64,000 nucleotides of DNA from positions 916,001 to 980,000 of the forward strand of contig CM075186.1 of assembly GCA_037577475.1 (NCBI GenBank), given 5' to 3'. Source of the stretch: Chaunax sp. Z400 (lineage: Eukaryota > Chordata > Actinopteri > Lophiiformes > Chaunacidae). Under the pieces are notes generated by a model. That model was not told the DNA's origin. It saw only the letters and a list, made by a program, of their open reading frames with translations, and searched no databases. Positions 37,023-55,200 of the stretch are shown here, in pieces; the stretch's first letter is position 1, and each line of letters begins with the position of its first letter. A program made the translations under genes and the position numbers.

Positions 37023-38691
37023 CTACAACAACCAGAATGCACTACGGCTCCCTGGACCAAGTTAGCTGGCTGGTGGCTATATTGGCCTATTGGCCGGTGT
37101 TTGTTTTGACTCGTCCGTTTCGAAACAATATGGCGCCTTATTGGAAACGAACGGTGTCGTTTATAGATAAACGGTTTAAATATGGCTAAAATGACCTGCC
37201 CTGTGTTTAATATTAAAAACGTAAGGAAACGAACGACGTTTTGTCAAATGAACGAGGCGATCTGTCGTAGCGTTACGAGACTGAGCTGTTTTAACTCCCA
37301 GTGTTCAAAACGTTCTGCTCGTTCAGCCACCGGAAGAACTTCAGGGACACGTTTTCTGTTCCTGTTTCAACGGAACTATGAGGGCGCGAGCCCTGCGTTC
37401 ATCAGCGAAGGTGACGAGAACGGTTTCAAAATGGAGGACAGTTGTTTTCACTGATTATAATGTAATTATTACGTTTGGGGCAGCCATTGCTATATAAATA
37501 GATATATACGCACACAAATGATATACTGCATGTTTATAGCTCTACAATAATTCATTAAGTATATAAATATAAATTTCCCTGTTCTTTCTTGAGGGGCTAC
37601 GTAAGGAACGTCATCGTAATACCAAGCCAATCAGAAGCAGAGTGGGTCGTATCATGACGTCACTATTATGGGATTCGTAAATTCATTACGAGTTTGTTAA
37701 AAGCCCTTAAAGCTTTGAAAATAAGTTGTGCATTTAAACTTTTTTGCATCCTAGAAGAATATGATTTACACAACAGCCTGATCTATTTATTCATTTGTTA
37801 TTCACTTAATTCTCTTTGCTGTGAGTCACTCTTATTTATGTCACTACCTTTTCTTTCATTTTTTATAGTTCTTGTATAATTTGAGTAAGGTGTTCGGCCC
37901 GTTCATTGGACAAAACACTCTTAAAGTGTCATAAAGTTTTGATTGTTGAACGCAGGGCAGAAACGCAGCAGTACATCTTTATAGTCTATTTAAATATAAT
38001 TTGCAGTCCTCTAATGTGTTAAATTGGTTTTATTTCATATTGAGCCACTGAGTTTTGATCAATAATAAAAACCATCATCTATCACAGCTTCTGAATCCGG
38101 TGTCAGTCTGCATCAGCATCAACCAAGCAACAGCAAACATGATTTAGCTTGTTTGATTCATACCTACATCACTGTGTGACATGAATCTAAGAGGCAAAAC
38201 TAAATGTTATAATGAAACGTCTTCACAGCAAGTTTAAAGGAACCGTCCACCAACAAATGAAAGTTCTGCCTTTATTTAGTCGCCACCATTCAGTTTCTTA
38301 GTGCTCTAACGTTTGTGGAACAGCTGAAGAAGATGGAGACTAGTTTTAAACAAACATAAAATGATTTCATACATTAATGCCAACAGCATTGAAGTGAAGA
38401 CTTCCTCGTTAAAAGGGTGTAAATAACATCTTTCTGTCTGGGATCTTCTGCAGACTTGGATTAAATCTACGAGCTGTTTGGATCATTTTATGTTTGTTTT
38501 TTTTAATCTTCCTCAGATGATGAGGAGAATCCCGTGACCCTGTTTTACTGAGACACTCCAGAAATGAAGGAGGACTAAGAAACTTCACCTGACTTCAAAT
38601 CAGTATGGAGGTGAGAAGATGCTGACTGAACTTTGTATGACAGTAAGATTAACTGAAGCTACCTGCTGCTTTACTATCTGTCCTTAAACCC
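37023..38691. other. Spacer between mphosph6 and hsd17b2 with a CpG-rich patch
   Basis: From about 37085 to 37440 the sequence becomes CpG-rich (GTTTCGAAACAATATGGCGC and many ACG words), unlike the AT-rich surroundings. It contains an open + frame 37182-37454 of 90 aa with no recognised family. The rest is AT-rich. A family B repeat piece lies at 38230-38375. Confidence 0.5.
38230..38375 (+). repeat. Dispersed repeat family B, copy 2
   Basis: Starts TTAAAGGAACCGTCCACCAA and passes through CTTAGTGCTCTAACG to AGAAGATGGAGACTAGTTTT and AACAAACATAAAATG. It aligns with 53612-53760 and the short copy at 14265-14335. Confidence 0.8.
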
Positions 38692-44359
<5,668 letters not shown>

Positions 44360-44683
44360 CTTCTGACTGGACCGTCTCTGTGTCACTGGAGTCTAATCTG
44401 AACCTGCAGTCGCGCCCTTTCTCACCTCCATGCAGACAGGTATGTTGTGTTCATGCCAACAGGTGTGTTTTCTGAAACCTGTTTCTCACCTGACACTGTC
44501 TCTGGGGCTGTGTTCTAATCCTTATCGAGGCATCAGCCTCCTCCCACTCTCCAAACAACACAGGAAGATAAAGACAAACACGACGTCCTGGTGAGACGTC
44601 AGCTGTTTGTCAGCAGCTTCACTTTACAGCCCAAACGTCTTTAAACCTTTACGACAGCTGTGAAACGTTACAGTCATAGAAAA

Positions 44684-44779
44684 CTACGGAGCCCCTAAAG
44701 GTCCATGAGGAGAATTTTTAAAATCTTGTGGGAATAAGATTTTAAAAAATCCCCTTATGGGACGATAGGGGCTCCGTAG
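44684..44779. mobile_element. Short palindromic MITE-like element
   Basis: A 96-bp unit with perfect 13-bp terminal inverted repeats (CTACGGAGCCCCT and AGGGGCTCCGTAG), and an inner second pair around ATTTTTAAAATCTT and AAGATTTTAAAAAAT. It can fold almost completely into one hairpin. Short A-runs flank both ends, so a target-site duplication cannot be defined exactly. Confidence 0.8.
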
Positions 44780-45253
44780 AAAACCTCTAAAGATAAGTAT
44801 GACTGGTTTGTAAAGAGGATCCAAACTTTAAATCATGACCCTTCTCTGTTCTCATCTACTTACAGAACATACTTTACACTAGTTAGTTAAAAAGAATTTA
44901 AATACTTTTTTGATTTGAACTAACAGGAAATGATGAAACAAGATCATTAAACTGTGACGGAAGAGAAAAAGTTTGTTCCAGAGATTTCTGTTTGATTCTG
45001 TTGTCCTGAAACCGTCTCACCAGCTGTTGTTTTAATGTTGACTGTTAGCATGAACTGTTAGCATTGACAGTTTATTATCTAGCAGATTTAATCAAGACTT
45101 TTTTTTACTTACTGAAAAGTAGATATAATAGTAAAATATAGTTAAATACAAAAAGTAAAAATAGTCATGATGCGGAATGATCCATTTCAGAACAATAAAT
45201 ATTATGGGATTGTATTTATGATGCACTATTGTGTTAATGCACTCTTTAATCTT

Positions 45254-45768
45254 AGGAGCTGTTTACACGACAACGGTTTTACCATAAACAGTAAACTCTT
45301 GATGTTTACATGAGAACCGTGTTTTGGGAGCCTGAAAACACAAACTTTTGAAAACAGGCTTCAGGGTGTAATCTAATGAAAACACCACTGTCCTGTAAAC
45401 GGGCAAAACACAACTCTAAAAATGATGACATCACAGCCCAGCTTCGTTCATGTCTATAACGGCTCCAGCCTTATTCACGAACGCAGACACAACAACACAA
45501 TGTTGGACTGTCCGGTTTTGTTTGTGCTGCAGACTCTGAGTTTATTAAAACTCCTCCAATGTAGATTTGTTGCATCACTGCTGTGGTCTTCTTCTTCTGT
45601 GGTGTTGATTTTAAAAGGAATGCATACTCAGCCTTTTCAACCATTTTTGCGGATCTGTGTGTTTGGGGATCGTTTCCAAAATGTTGTCATGTGAACACAG
45701 AACTTCATTATAACAATCAGGAAAAAACATTTTCTGCTAAACTGTTGTCTTGCAAACGGGGCCCAAGG
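45254..45768. mobile_element. MITE-like element with GTTTACACGACAACGGTTTT ends
   Basis: The left end GGAGCTGTTTACACGACAAC has an imperfect inverted partner at the right end (AACTGTTGTCTTGCAAACGG, about 45740-45760). Internal copies of the same word (TGTTTACATGAGAACCGTG, TGTTGTCATGTGAACAC) occur in both orientations. This is typical of a hAT-type MITE family in fish. No transposase is encoded. Confidence 0.7.
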
Positions 45769-46112
45769 GCTTTTAAATTTTAGACAATTTTCATAACTTT
45801 GTGACCTGCTTGATATTTAAATCTATAATAATTCTGCATTGTCGTCATCTCTCCTCTCTGGTGGTTTGGTTGTGCTGCATGATGACGACATGATGTTAAA
45901 AAGGAAAAGGACACATGAATTCTGATCTGTTCTCATTCAGGTCACATGACCAGAATCAGATCTGGGACCACATATGAAAGAGATCAGATCTGATTTGTGT
46001 TACATTAAGGTCAAAGATTGTGAGTCACTTCATGTGGTGATGTGAACACAGAACAAACCTTCACATTAAAATCATCAAAACAAGAAGCCAAGGTTCAGTG
46101 ATTAACACGACT

Positions 46113-46118
46113 TTTATT
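46113..46118 (-). terminator. gpi: gpi poly(A) signal
   Basis: TTTATT on the + strand is AATAAA on the minus strand, about 125 nt after the gpi stop. Confidence 0.55.
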
Positions 46119-46240
46119 GTGAAAGTCGTCAGCTACAGTAATTTCTGCACATTTCTCTTTGTCCTCCCAGATAAAAGCATCGTTTCCCTTTTCAGTGACA
46201 CGTCTACAGGACTGGGTGGGGGGAGGAGGAGGAGGAAGAC

Positions 46241-49200
46241 TCAGGCAAAGTTCTTCTTCAGGAAGTTGATGAGTCCGTTGGTGGACGAGTCGTGGGACGT
46301 GACGGTGGACTGGTCCCGTAGCTCCGGCTCGATCTTCTTCGCCAGCTGCTTCCCCAGTTCAACGCTGGGAGGGGCAGACAGGAAAGAGTTATTCAGTGAT
46401 GTCACTCATCTGACTCCGCCCCCGTGCCGCTCACACCTGAACTTCTCGACTTAAAAACACATCTAACAGTCAGGTAAGTGAAGGCGCTCACCCCCACTGG
46501 TCGTAGCTGTTGACGTCCCACATGACACCCTGCACGAAGATCTTATGTTCATACATGGCTGGAAAACAAACAAACATTAGAATCATCTTTACATCCACAC
46601 TGACCTTAAAGCAGCCAATCACAAGAAAGGTATCCTGAGATTCAGCATGTTGTCGAAAAGAAAACATGTTTGTTTGTTTCTCTGATTTTAGTTTGATCAT
46701 CTGATATGGAGGCTTTGATAAAAACACACTGAATGTCAGATCAGCTGAAATCAAAACTTCAGAAATGACAATAATTAATATCTGACTGACAGATGAGCCA
46801 CAACTATCACAGGTATTTAAATGATTCTTATAAAACCTCAGCCTGCAGCTACAGTGACCTCTGGTGGCCGGAGGAGACTCCCAGTACTCACCGACCAGAG
46901 CTCCCAGTATGAACGGGCTCAGCGTCTTGAAAACGATGGAGTTGCTCGGCTTGTTTCCCTCAAAAACCTTTGAGTGGAAAAAGAAAAGAAGTTAAACATG
47001 GAATGACCTTTGACCTTTGACCTGACTCCTCATGTGTTGTCTTGTGTTCGTAGAGCAGTGGCTCTACTGGAGCATCATTAACGCGTTTTAACCTGGCTAC
47101 GTCACCATGGTAACTGATGCTGCACACCTACTCTGGTCTGGAGGATGAGGTTAACTAGATTTAGACTGTCAGCTGATGAGATCATTAATAGATTAGGAAA
47201 TTGATTAGTTTGTTGGTTTTTATTACAGATCAATTGAATTCTTTGGTTTGTCCAAAGTGATCTCCACGTTTGCTTCTTTATGGGACATGAATTCAGTTCA
47301 TCTGGGAGATATCTGGTGATTTTTGTCTGTTTTTCTTACTGTTAACACATAATAAAGAACAAATACAGGTTGTTTTAATACGACACACGTCTACAGTGGT
47401 GTTTTTGTGTGTGTGTGTTTCTGAGCTCGTCTGAACGTGACTTAGTGAAGGAGTTACTTTGTGGGGCAGCAGTTTCTCCACGGCGTCGCCCTTCATGCCT
47501 GCGGCCAGCAGCTCTTGACGAGCCTCATCTGTAGTCTTTCCTTTCATCAGAGCTTCGGTCTGAGCCAAGAAGTTCGCCACCAAGATCTGAAACACAGTCA
47601 GAGTCTCATCCAGAACAATCTAACACTGTTAACTCAGAGGACTTTACCTCCACATGAAGGTGAGACATGTCATTGGTGAACTGTTCCATTAAGGACGATG
47701 TCATCTTTGCATTAAATATTAGAAATTAAATATTAGAAATATTTATCTGTCAATCGTATAGAAAGGTATTGATGACGTTAACAGATGGAGTTAATAAAGT
47801 TTTGTCCTCTTGTTCCAGCTGGAACGCAGACATGTGTTGTGACAGCTACTTTCAGATGAACAGGAAGTGTTATGACATCATCAGATGTGAAGACAGAGCA
47901 GTGCAGTGGGCATTACCTTGTGATGGAGGTTGTCTCTGATTGGATTCTGAGACTGAGCAGGAATGAGGAAGTCTGCAGGAATCATACGAGTTCCTGGCAA
48001 GAAAACGAGAAGTCGATTCACATCTTATCAATAATTAATGGTGGGATGGAGGCAGTTAGCCCACACCATGAAACCAGTTAAACCAGTAACAGTTTGTACA
48101 CTGGGAAGACAACTTTGACTGGATGGTGTTTAAATGAACTGGTAGACAGTCAGGTCTGACAGACGGTGGTTCCACCAGGACCACATACCTGTCCCTCAGT
48201 GAACACCAGGGCTGCTGGTTGAATAATGCTGCAGGTGAGACACACCTGGCTTTTAAAGGGGATGAGAGATGAATTCTGATTGGTTGGTTCATGTTAAAAC
48301 ACACCTATGAATAATTAAGAGAATAAATGCAACCCCTTTGTGTCTGCACCTTACTCTGCGCTTGTTTAACTGGTAAAAGAGTTGGACACGCCCCTAAATG
48401 AACCTGCACCATGGACTTTAGACACGCCCCTCAATGAACCTGCACCATGGACTTTAGACACGCCCCTCAATGAACCTGCACCATGGACTTTAGACACGCC
48501 CCTCAATGAACCTGCACCATGGACTTTAGACACGCCCCTCAATGAACCTGCACCATGGACTTTAGACACGCCCCTCAATGAACCTGCACCATGGACTTTA
48601 GACACGCCCCTCAATGAACCTGCATCATGGACTTTAGACACGCCCCTAAATGAACCTGCATCATGGACTTTAGACACGCCCCTAAATGAACCTGCATCAT
48701 GGACTTTAGAGCAGGAGCTCCAGATGGTTTAAATAGAACCCGTTATGACCTCACAGGAATATAAATATATATAAGTTAAAGGTTTGGAAGTGGGTCAGTC
48801 TGTGCTCCACCTCCTCCAACAACAACCAATCACATCTCTCTCCTCAGTCTGTGCAGCTGCTGCTAAAGCTCACCTGATGTCGAGTCTGAACACACTTTCA
48901 TATTCTGAGTCATGGAGAGCAGCAGCTGTTACAGTTCTATATAATATATAACATATGTCTTATATAATAAATAACAGTTGATATTATCTGGGTTTTCTAT
49001 GCATCATATATAATAAATAACATTGCAGTAGGTGTGTAGAACAGCAGGTCTGTCCTACAGGAGCAGACGGTGTTACGGCGTCACCTTGGTGGATGAGCTG
49101 GTAGAAGGCGTGCTGTCCATTGGTCCCAGGCTCGCCCCATACGATTGGTCCGGTGTGGTAGTTGACACGGGTGCCATCTTTGGTGATGTACTTCCCGTTA

Positions 49201-52200
49201 GACTCCATGTCGCCCTGACAAACAGTCACAATAAGAATCAGAGGCAGCAGCAACATGTGTCACATGATAACTTCAGAGCAGCGTCCTGAGATCTGCTTCC
49301 TGTCTGAAGGAGAAGGAAGAGAACATGTGGAAGAAGACTGTGTATGAAGTAGAACATTTCTGCATGTCTGCACAGAAGAGGGGGCGGTTCTCTGTGCCTG
49401 GGAGGCGGGGTTATCAGGAGATGAGGGCAGTTCTCTGTGCCTCAGGTGGTCAGGTGTTCAGATCAGAGGACAGCTGGTGGCTCTGTTGTGTTGTGGAAGG
49501 CCTGATTTACAGCTGTAATGAAGTGAGCATCTGTTGTCTTGTGGGTCCCTGAGTGTAAATAAGCTGAGAGAACTTCCTCAGGTCTTCCCTCCTTGCTGCA
49601 TGTATTAAAGAGATGTTGTTCATCACAGAGTCTAATTCTTCAGAGAATTAACACTCAGGCTGCCTCCCGTCTCTCTGACACTGACCTGCTGGAAGTAGGC
49701 AGCGAAGCGGTGCATGTACTGGTCGTAGGGCAGCATGGCGTGAGTCTCAGCCTGGAAGAAGTTGATGTACCAGACGCCCAGAACGGCCAGCAGGACGGGG
49801 ACGTTCTGCTCCAGAGGAGCGCTGCAGAAATGTTTGTCCTGCAGAGAGAAGAGGAGGAAGACAGAGGAAGAGTTTGGTCCTTTTCCTTCATTGAAGTTTA
49901 ACTTTTTATAGTTTCTGCTGATAAACAGAGAGAAATATTCTCCTACCATCCAATGAGCTCCTGCAAGAAGCTGCTCGAAGTTCTCAAAGCCTGAAACAAA
50001 CACAGTTCAGAGGTCATGTGACTGCAGGCGGTGAGTTCAGGTGGCAGAGGCAGAAAAAGTCAAATGAACACCGATATAAAAGTTGAATATTTCACGTTCA
50101 AACATCCACATTGGTTTCCAATCAATACTGCATCGATCGATAACAGCTGTGGTCTGAGGTAAAGGTTAAAGGTCACAGCTGACGTACCGATGTGCAGAGC
50201 GATGGACAGACCGATGGCCGACCACAGCGAGTAGCGACCTCCAACCCACTGAGGAGAAACAAACATGACATCACACAATGACTCCACCAATCAGAACACA
50301 CGTAGATCCCAATAAAACCATCAGGAGAAAATCAGATCTGGGGTCAGTCTGTACAGATCTGGGGTCTGTGTTAGGGTAGTTTGTATTTCAGCGTCAGGTA
50401 CAGGACATTAAATTGATTATTATAAAATTATTTATGTTCCAAACAAAACCAACCATGTAAATGTTCTCTGATCTGGTTTAAACATCATCAACAATCGTCC
50501 ACCAGCTGCTTCGCATGCAGACAAGAACATATATGATCATCAATAACTGCCTATCGATCAGTCTCAACAACAACATGACACACTTACATCCCAGAACTCG
50601 AACATGTTCTCTGTGTCGATGCCGAAGTCCTTCACTTTGGCCTGAAGAGGAAAGAGAAGTAAGGTATTCATGAAACGTGACGCATGTCAGCTGTTTGTAG
50701 AAACAAATCATTTGATTATGAAAGTTAGATAACAGCTGATGATTAAATGAAGAGGATAAATCTGCTCTGACTCGTCTGAAACCTCGTCAGACTCGTACCG
50801 CGTTGGTGGACAGAGCCACGAAATGTTTGGCGACGGCAGATTTCTGTGGAAGAGGAGAGAAAACATGAGGAGGTGTTTGTCCTTGAAGTACACACAGAAA
50901 CAAATACACAAAGGCATTTTATCATTCTTCTCTGATCAATCTAATTATTTCATCAGTGGCTGCAGGCAGATCGTCCAATCAGCTCTCAGAGAACAGATGG
51001 ACTCACGTCATTGGCTGTCTTGAGGAACCACTCCCTGGCAGATTCGGCATTGGTGATGGTCTCCTGGGTGGTGAACGTCTGAAAGGTCAAACAGCACACA
51101 GTGAGTCCAGCAGCACTGAAACAGCCATGGAGTGGTCACATGACGGTCACATGACGGTCACATGACGGTCACATGACGGGCCGTCACCTTAGAGGCGATG
51201 ATGAAGAGCGTCGTCTCTGCGTTGAGCTTAGCGAGAGTCTTGGCCAAGTGAGTCCCGTCAATGTTGGAGACGAACCAAACGTTTGGTCCACCGGCTGAGT
51301 ATGGCTTCAGAGCCTCCGTCACCATCAGAGGACCCTGAAGGCAACACAACGACACAGTTACAGTAAAACACAGTCACCATCAGAGGACTCTGAAGGCAAC
51401 ACAACGACACAGTTTGTTCAATTTTTTGTAATTTTTCTGTTCTTTTTTTGTCTTGGATCTTAAATAGACGATTGTTTTGTTGTCATGTTTACTTGTGTGG
51501 ACCCCAGGAAGAGTAGCTGATGACTAATGGGGATCTAAATAAATAAAAGTAGAAACAGATCCACAGAGGATCTCCTCATCATCTCTCTCTTCACAGGAGT
51601 GATGACATCACACAGGTAAACCCTTTGATTGGTGGGTCTCTCACCAGGTCGGAGCCCCCGATGCCGATGTTCACGACGTCAGTGATGCTTTTCCCGCTGA
51701 AGCCTTTCCACTCGCCGCTGCGAACTCTCTGTGAACAGCAGAGAGCCAAAGGTCACGGCTTTCTTCTTCTGTGGTGACAGAAAAAACCTTACGCCGGTCG
51801 CTACGTACCTGACAGAAGGCCCTCATCTTGTCCAGCACCCGGTTCACCTCCGGCATCACGTCCTGACCGTCAACGCAGATGGGCGTGTTGGAGCGGTTAC
51901 GCAGAGCGACGTGGAGCACCGCACGACCCTGAATGCAACACGCACACACACAGTTCATTATTACTGACGTATTTTAAACATCGTTGGACTGTTAACATCT
52001 CTGCTACACGTAATGCAAAATCAATGAAACAAGAATTCATTTGTTGATTGATAGACAATCAGTGTGATCAATCAATAACAATAATCATGTCATCATTCAC
52101 CAGGCTTACAGGGTTGTAATTAGTCATCGACCACAGGGCCCTGAATGCAACACAACTTTATAGTTAAAGCTCCACAATTTCAGAGTTAGGCAGCTGATAG

Positions 52201-55200
52201 TTATTGATCACTGACTCTCCGTTGACATGTATGTTTTTAACAATCAATAAACTAATTAATTAATCAGTAAAATGATGAACTGATAATTGATGTTTCCAGT
52301 GGTTTCAGCTGCAGCTGTGTTCACTCCTTAAATCTGTCGTTAATAATGAATCAAACTGAGGAGACTGTTACACAACACGGTGACATCATGACCTCTGTGT
52401 GTGTGTCTGTGTGTGTGTGTCTGTGTGTGTGTGTCTGTGTGTGTGTCTGTGTGTGTGTGTGTCTGTGTGTGTGTGTCTGTGTGTGTGTGTCTGTGTGTGT
52501 GTCTGTGTCTGTGTGTGTCTGTGTGTGTGTGTCTGTGTGTGTGTCTGTGTGTGTGTGTCTGTGTGTGTGTGTCTGTGTGTGTGTCTGTGTGTGTGTGTCT
52601 GTGTGTGTGTGTCTGTGTGTGTGTGTGTCTGTGTCTCTGTGTGTGTGTGTGTCTGTGTGTGTGTCTGTGTGTGTGTGTCTGTGTGTGTGTCTGTGTGTGT
52701 GTGTGTCTGTGTGTGTGTGTGTGTGTGTCTGTGTGTGTGTCTGTGTGTGTGTGTGTGTCTGTGTGTGTGTCTGTGTGTGTGTGTGTGTCTGTGTGTGTGT
52801 GTGTGTGTGTCTGTGTGTGTGTCTGTGTGTGTGTGTGTGTCTGTGTGTCTGTGTGTGTGTCTGTGTGTGTGTGTGTGTCTGTGTGTCTGTGTGTGTGTCT
52901 GTGTGTGTGTGTGTGTCTGTGTGTGTCTGTGTGTGTGTCTGTGTGTGTGTGTGTCTGTGTGTGTGTCTGTGTGTGTGTGTCTGTGTGTGTCTGTGTGTGT
53001 GTGTCTGTGTGTGTGTGTGTCTGTGTGTCTGTGTGTGTGTGTCTGTGTGTGTGTGTCTGTGTGTGTGTGTGTCTGTGTGTGTGTGTCTGTGTGTCTGTGT
53101 GTGTGTGTGTGTGTCTGTGTGTGTGTCTGTGTGTCTGTGTGTGTGTGTGTGTGTCTGTGTGTCTGTGTGTGTCTGTGTGTGTGTCTGTGTGTGTGTGTGT
53201 GTCTGTGTGTGTGTGTCTGTTATAAATCTGAATCTCTCAAACAGAACATTTTGTTCACACGTTCACTCCTGAATTCACCAATTCATCCACATATTATTAA
53301 TTCATCCATTCATATAGCTTTAGTTTGGTGAGCAGCATAAAGTGACATCATCGTTTAGAGGAGAATGCTCCATGACGGTTTAACCTCTGGAGACACAACC
53401 AGACCAGGACACGTTAGTTAATGGGATACTGGTTTAGTAGCGGCTTGATTTAAGATCATATCAGGAGGATAACTGGTTGGTCGAATTTATTCTGGCATTA
53501 GTAGCTAAATCTTCTAATTAGTGTCTGATGAGCTGTCATAATTTAACATTTAGTTTATATTATTATTATTATTATATTATTATTATTATTATTATTATTA
53601 GTCCCAGTGGTCACTTTAAAGGAACAGTTCATCCAAAAATAAGTTTCTGATCCACCAATCATTTCTGGAGCTTCTCAGTAAAACAACGTTACAGCATTCT
53701 GCTAAACACCTGAAGAAGATGGAGACTAGTTTAAAACACCTGAAGAAGATGGAGACTAGTTTAAAACACCTGAAGAAGATGGAGACTAGTTTAAAACACC
53801 TGAGGAAGATGGAGACTAGTTTAAAAACACCTGAAGATGGAGACTAGTTTAAAACACCTGAAGAAGATGGAGACTAGTTTAAAACACCTGAAGAAGATGG
53901 AGACTAGTTTAAAAACACCTGAAGAAGATGGAGACTAGTTTAAAACACCTGAAGAAGATGGAGACTAGTTTAAAACACCTGAGGAAGATGGAGACTAGTT
54001 TAAAAACACCTGAAGGTGGAGACTAGTTTAAAAACACCTGAAGAAGATGGAGACTAGTTTAAAAACACCTGAAGAAGATGGAGACTAGTTTAAAAACACC
54101 TGAAGGTGGAGACTAGTTTAAAACACCTGAAGATGGAGACTAGTTTAAAAACACCTGAAGAAGATGGAGACTAGTTTAAAACACCTGAAGAAGATGGAGA
54201 CTAGTTTAAAACACCTGAAGAAGATGGAGACTAGTTTAAAAACACCTGAAGAAGATGGAGACTAGTTTAAAAACACCTGAAGGTGGAGACTAGTTTAAAA
54301 CACCTGAAGATGGAGACTAGTTTAAAACACCTGAAGATGGAGACTAGTTTAAAAACACCTGAAGGTGGAGACTAGTTTAAAACACCTGAAGATGGAGACT
54401 AGTTTAAAACACCTGAAGATGGAGACTAGTTTAAAAACACCTGAAGGTGGAGACTAGTTTAAAAACAGAGGGTGAGAAGAAGGCTCTGGTTAAAACCGTG
54501 GATCATGTTGAAATGATGTCATCATAACCATCCCAACAAGTCTGTTTATGAATTATCAGGATTAGGTTAAAAATAACTTAACAGGGTAAAAACTGTTCCT
54601 GCTTTTCCCTAAAATTATCTCATTTATAACGTCTGTTGTTCGTCCTGATGCTACATCTGTTAGCCTCCATATTAGCATGACAAGAGCCAGAACTAATGTT
54701 ACTGTTTCTATGGAAACCCGATGGACATGCAGGGACTATTGTGGGATAGAGGACAATTTATTGATTGGAGTTTCAGAATATTTGTCCAGATCCTCTCCAT
54801 GCAAGCGATGATGTCACACTGTCACCTGACAAATGAAAGTTTAACCTCTGATTGAGTAAAAACAGAGACTGAGAGCTACATAAAAAACCCTGTTAAAAAG
54901 GTCAACGCCCCTCTTTTCATTGGTTGTTTCTTTCAGTGTGGTCATGAATACGTTTTATGTCACCAGTGAATCCCACTGGGACCATCGGCTCGTGTCCAGT
55001 ACCTCGGTGAAGTTGATCTTGTCTCCAGAGAACATCTTCTCTCTGGCCTCCTCCACTCCTCTCGACTTGGCCTGTGAACGTCACACATGAACATAATCAG
55101 CATGGTATCGGACCGACCAGCCTTATCTCCTGGCCGTCTGAGGAGGAAGTATGTGAGCTGTTACCACATTTCCACGTTTCTACAGAACAATGGCAGAGAT

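Larger units (their letters stand above)
44387..46112. other. Spacer between hsd17b2 and gpi
   Basis: Contains the hsd17b2 upstream region, a 96-bp palindromic element (44684-44779) and a MITE-like element (45254-45768). No exon was recognised. Confidence 0.6.

Noticed and set aside
48366..48732. Periodic 12-residue frames on both strands, resembling a repeat protein
   Set aside because: A 36-bp minisatellite inside a gpi intron; both strands open, no start or splice context.
52346..53331. Three overlapping frames of about 270-310 aa made of Cys, Val, Leu and Ser
   Set aside because: They are translations of the TG/TC microsatellite; all three frames stay open because the repeat has no stop codons.
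53700..54465. CRISPR-like look of regularly spaced 30-bp repeats
   Set aside because: There are no unique spacers; units are head to tail, and the locus is an intron of a vertebrate gene.
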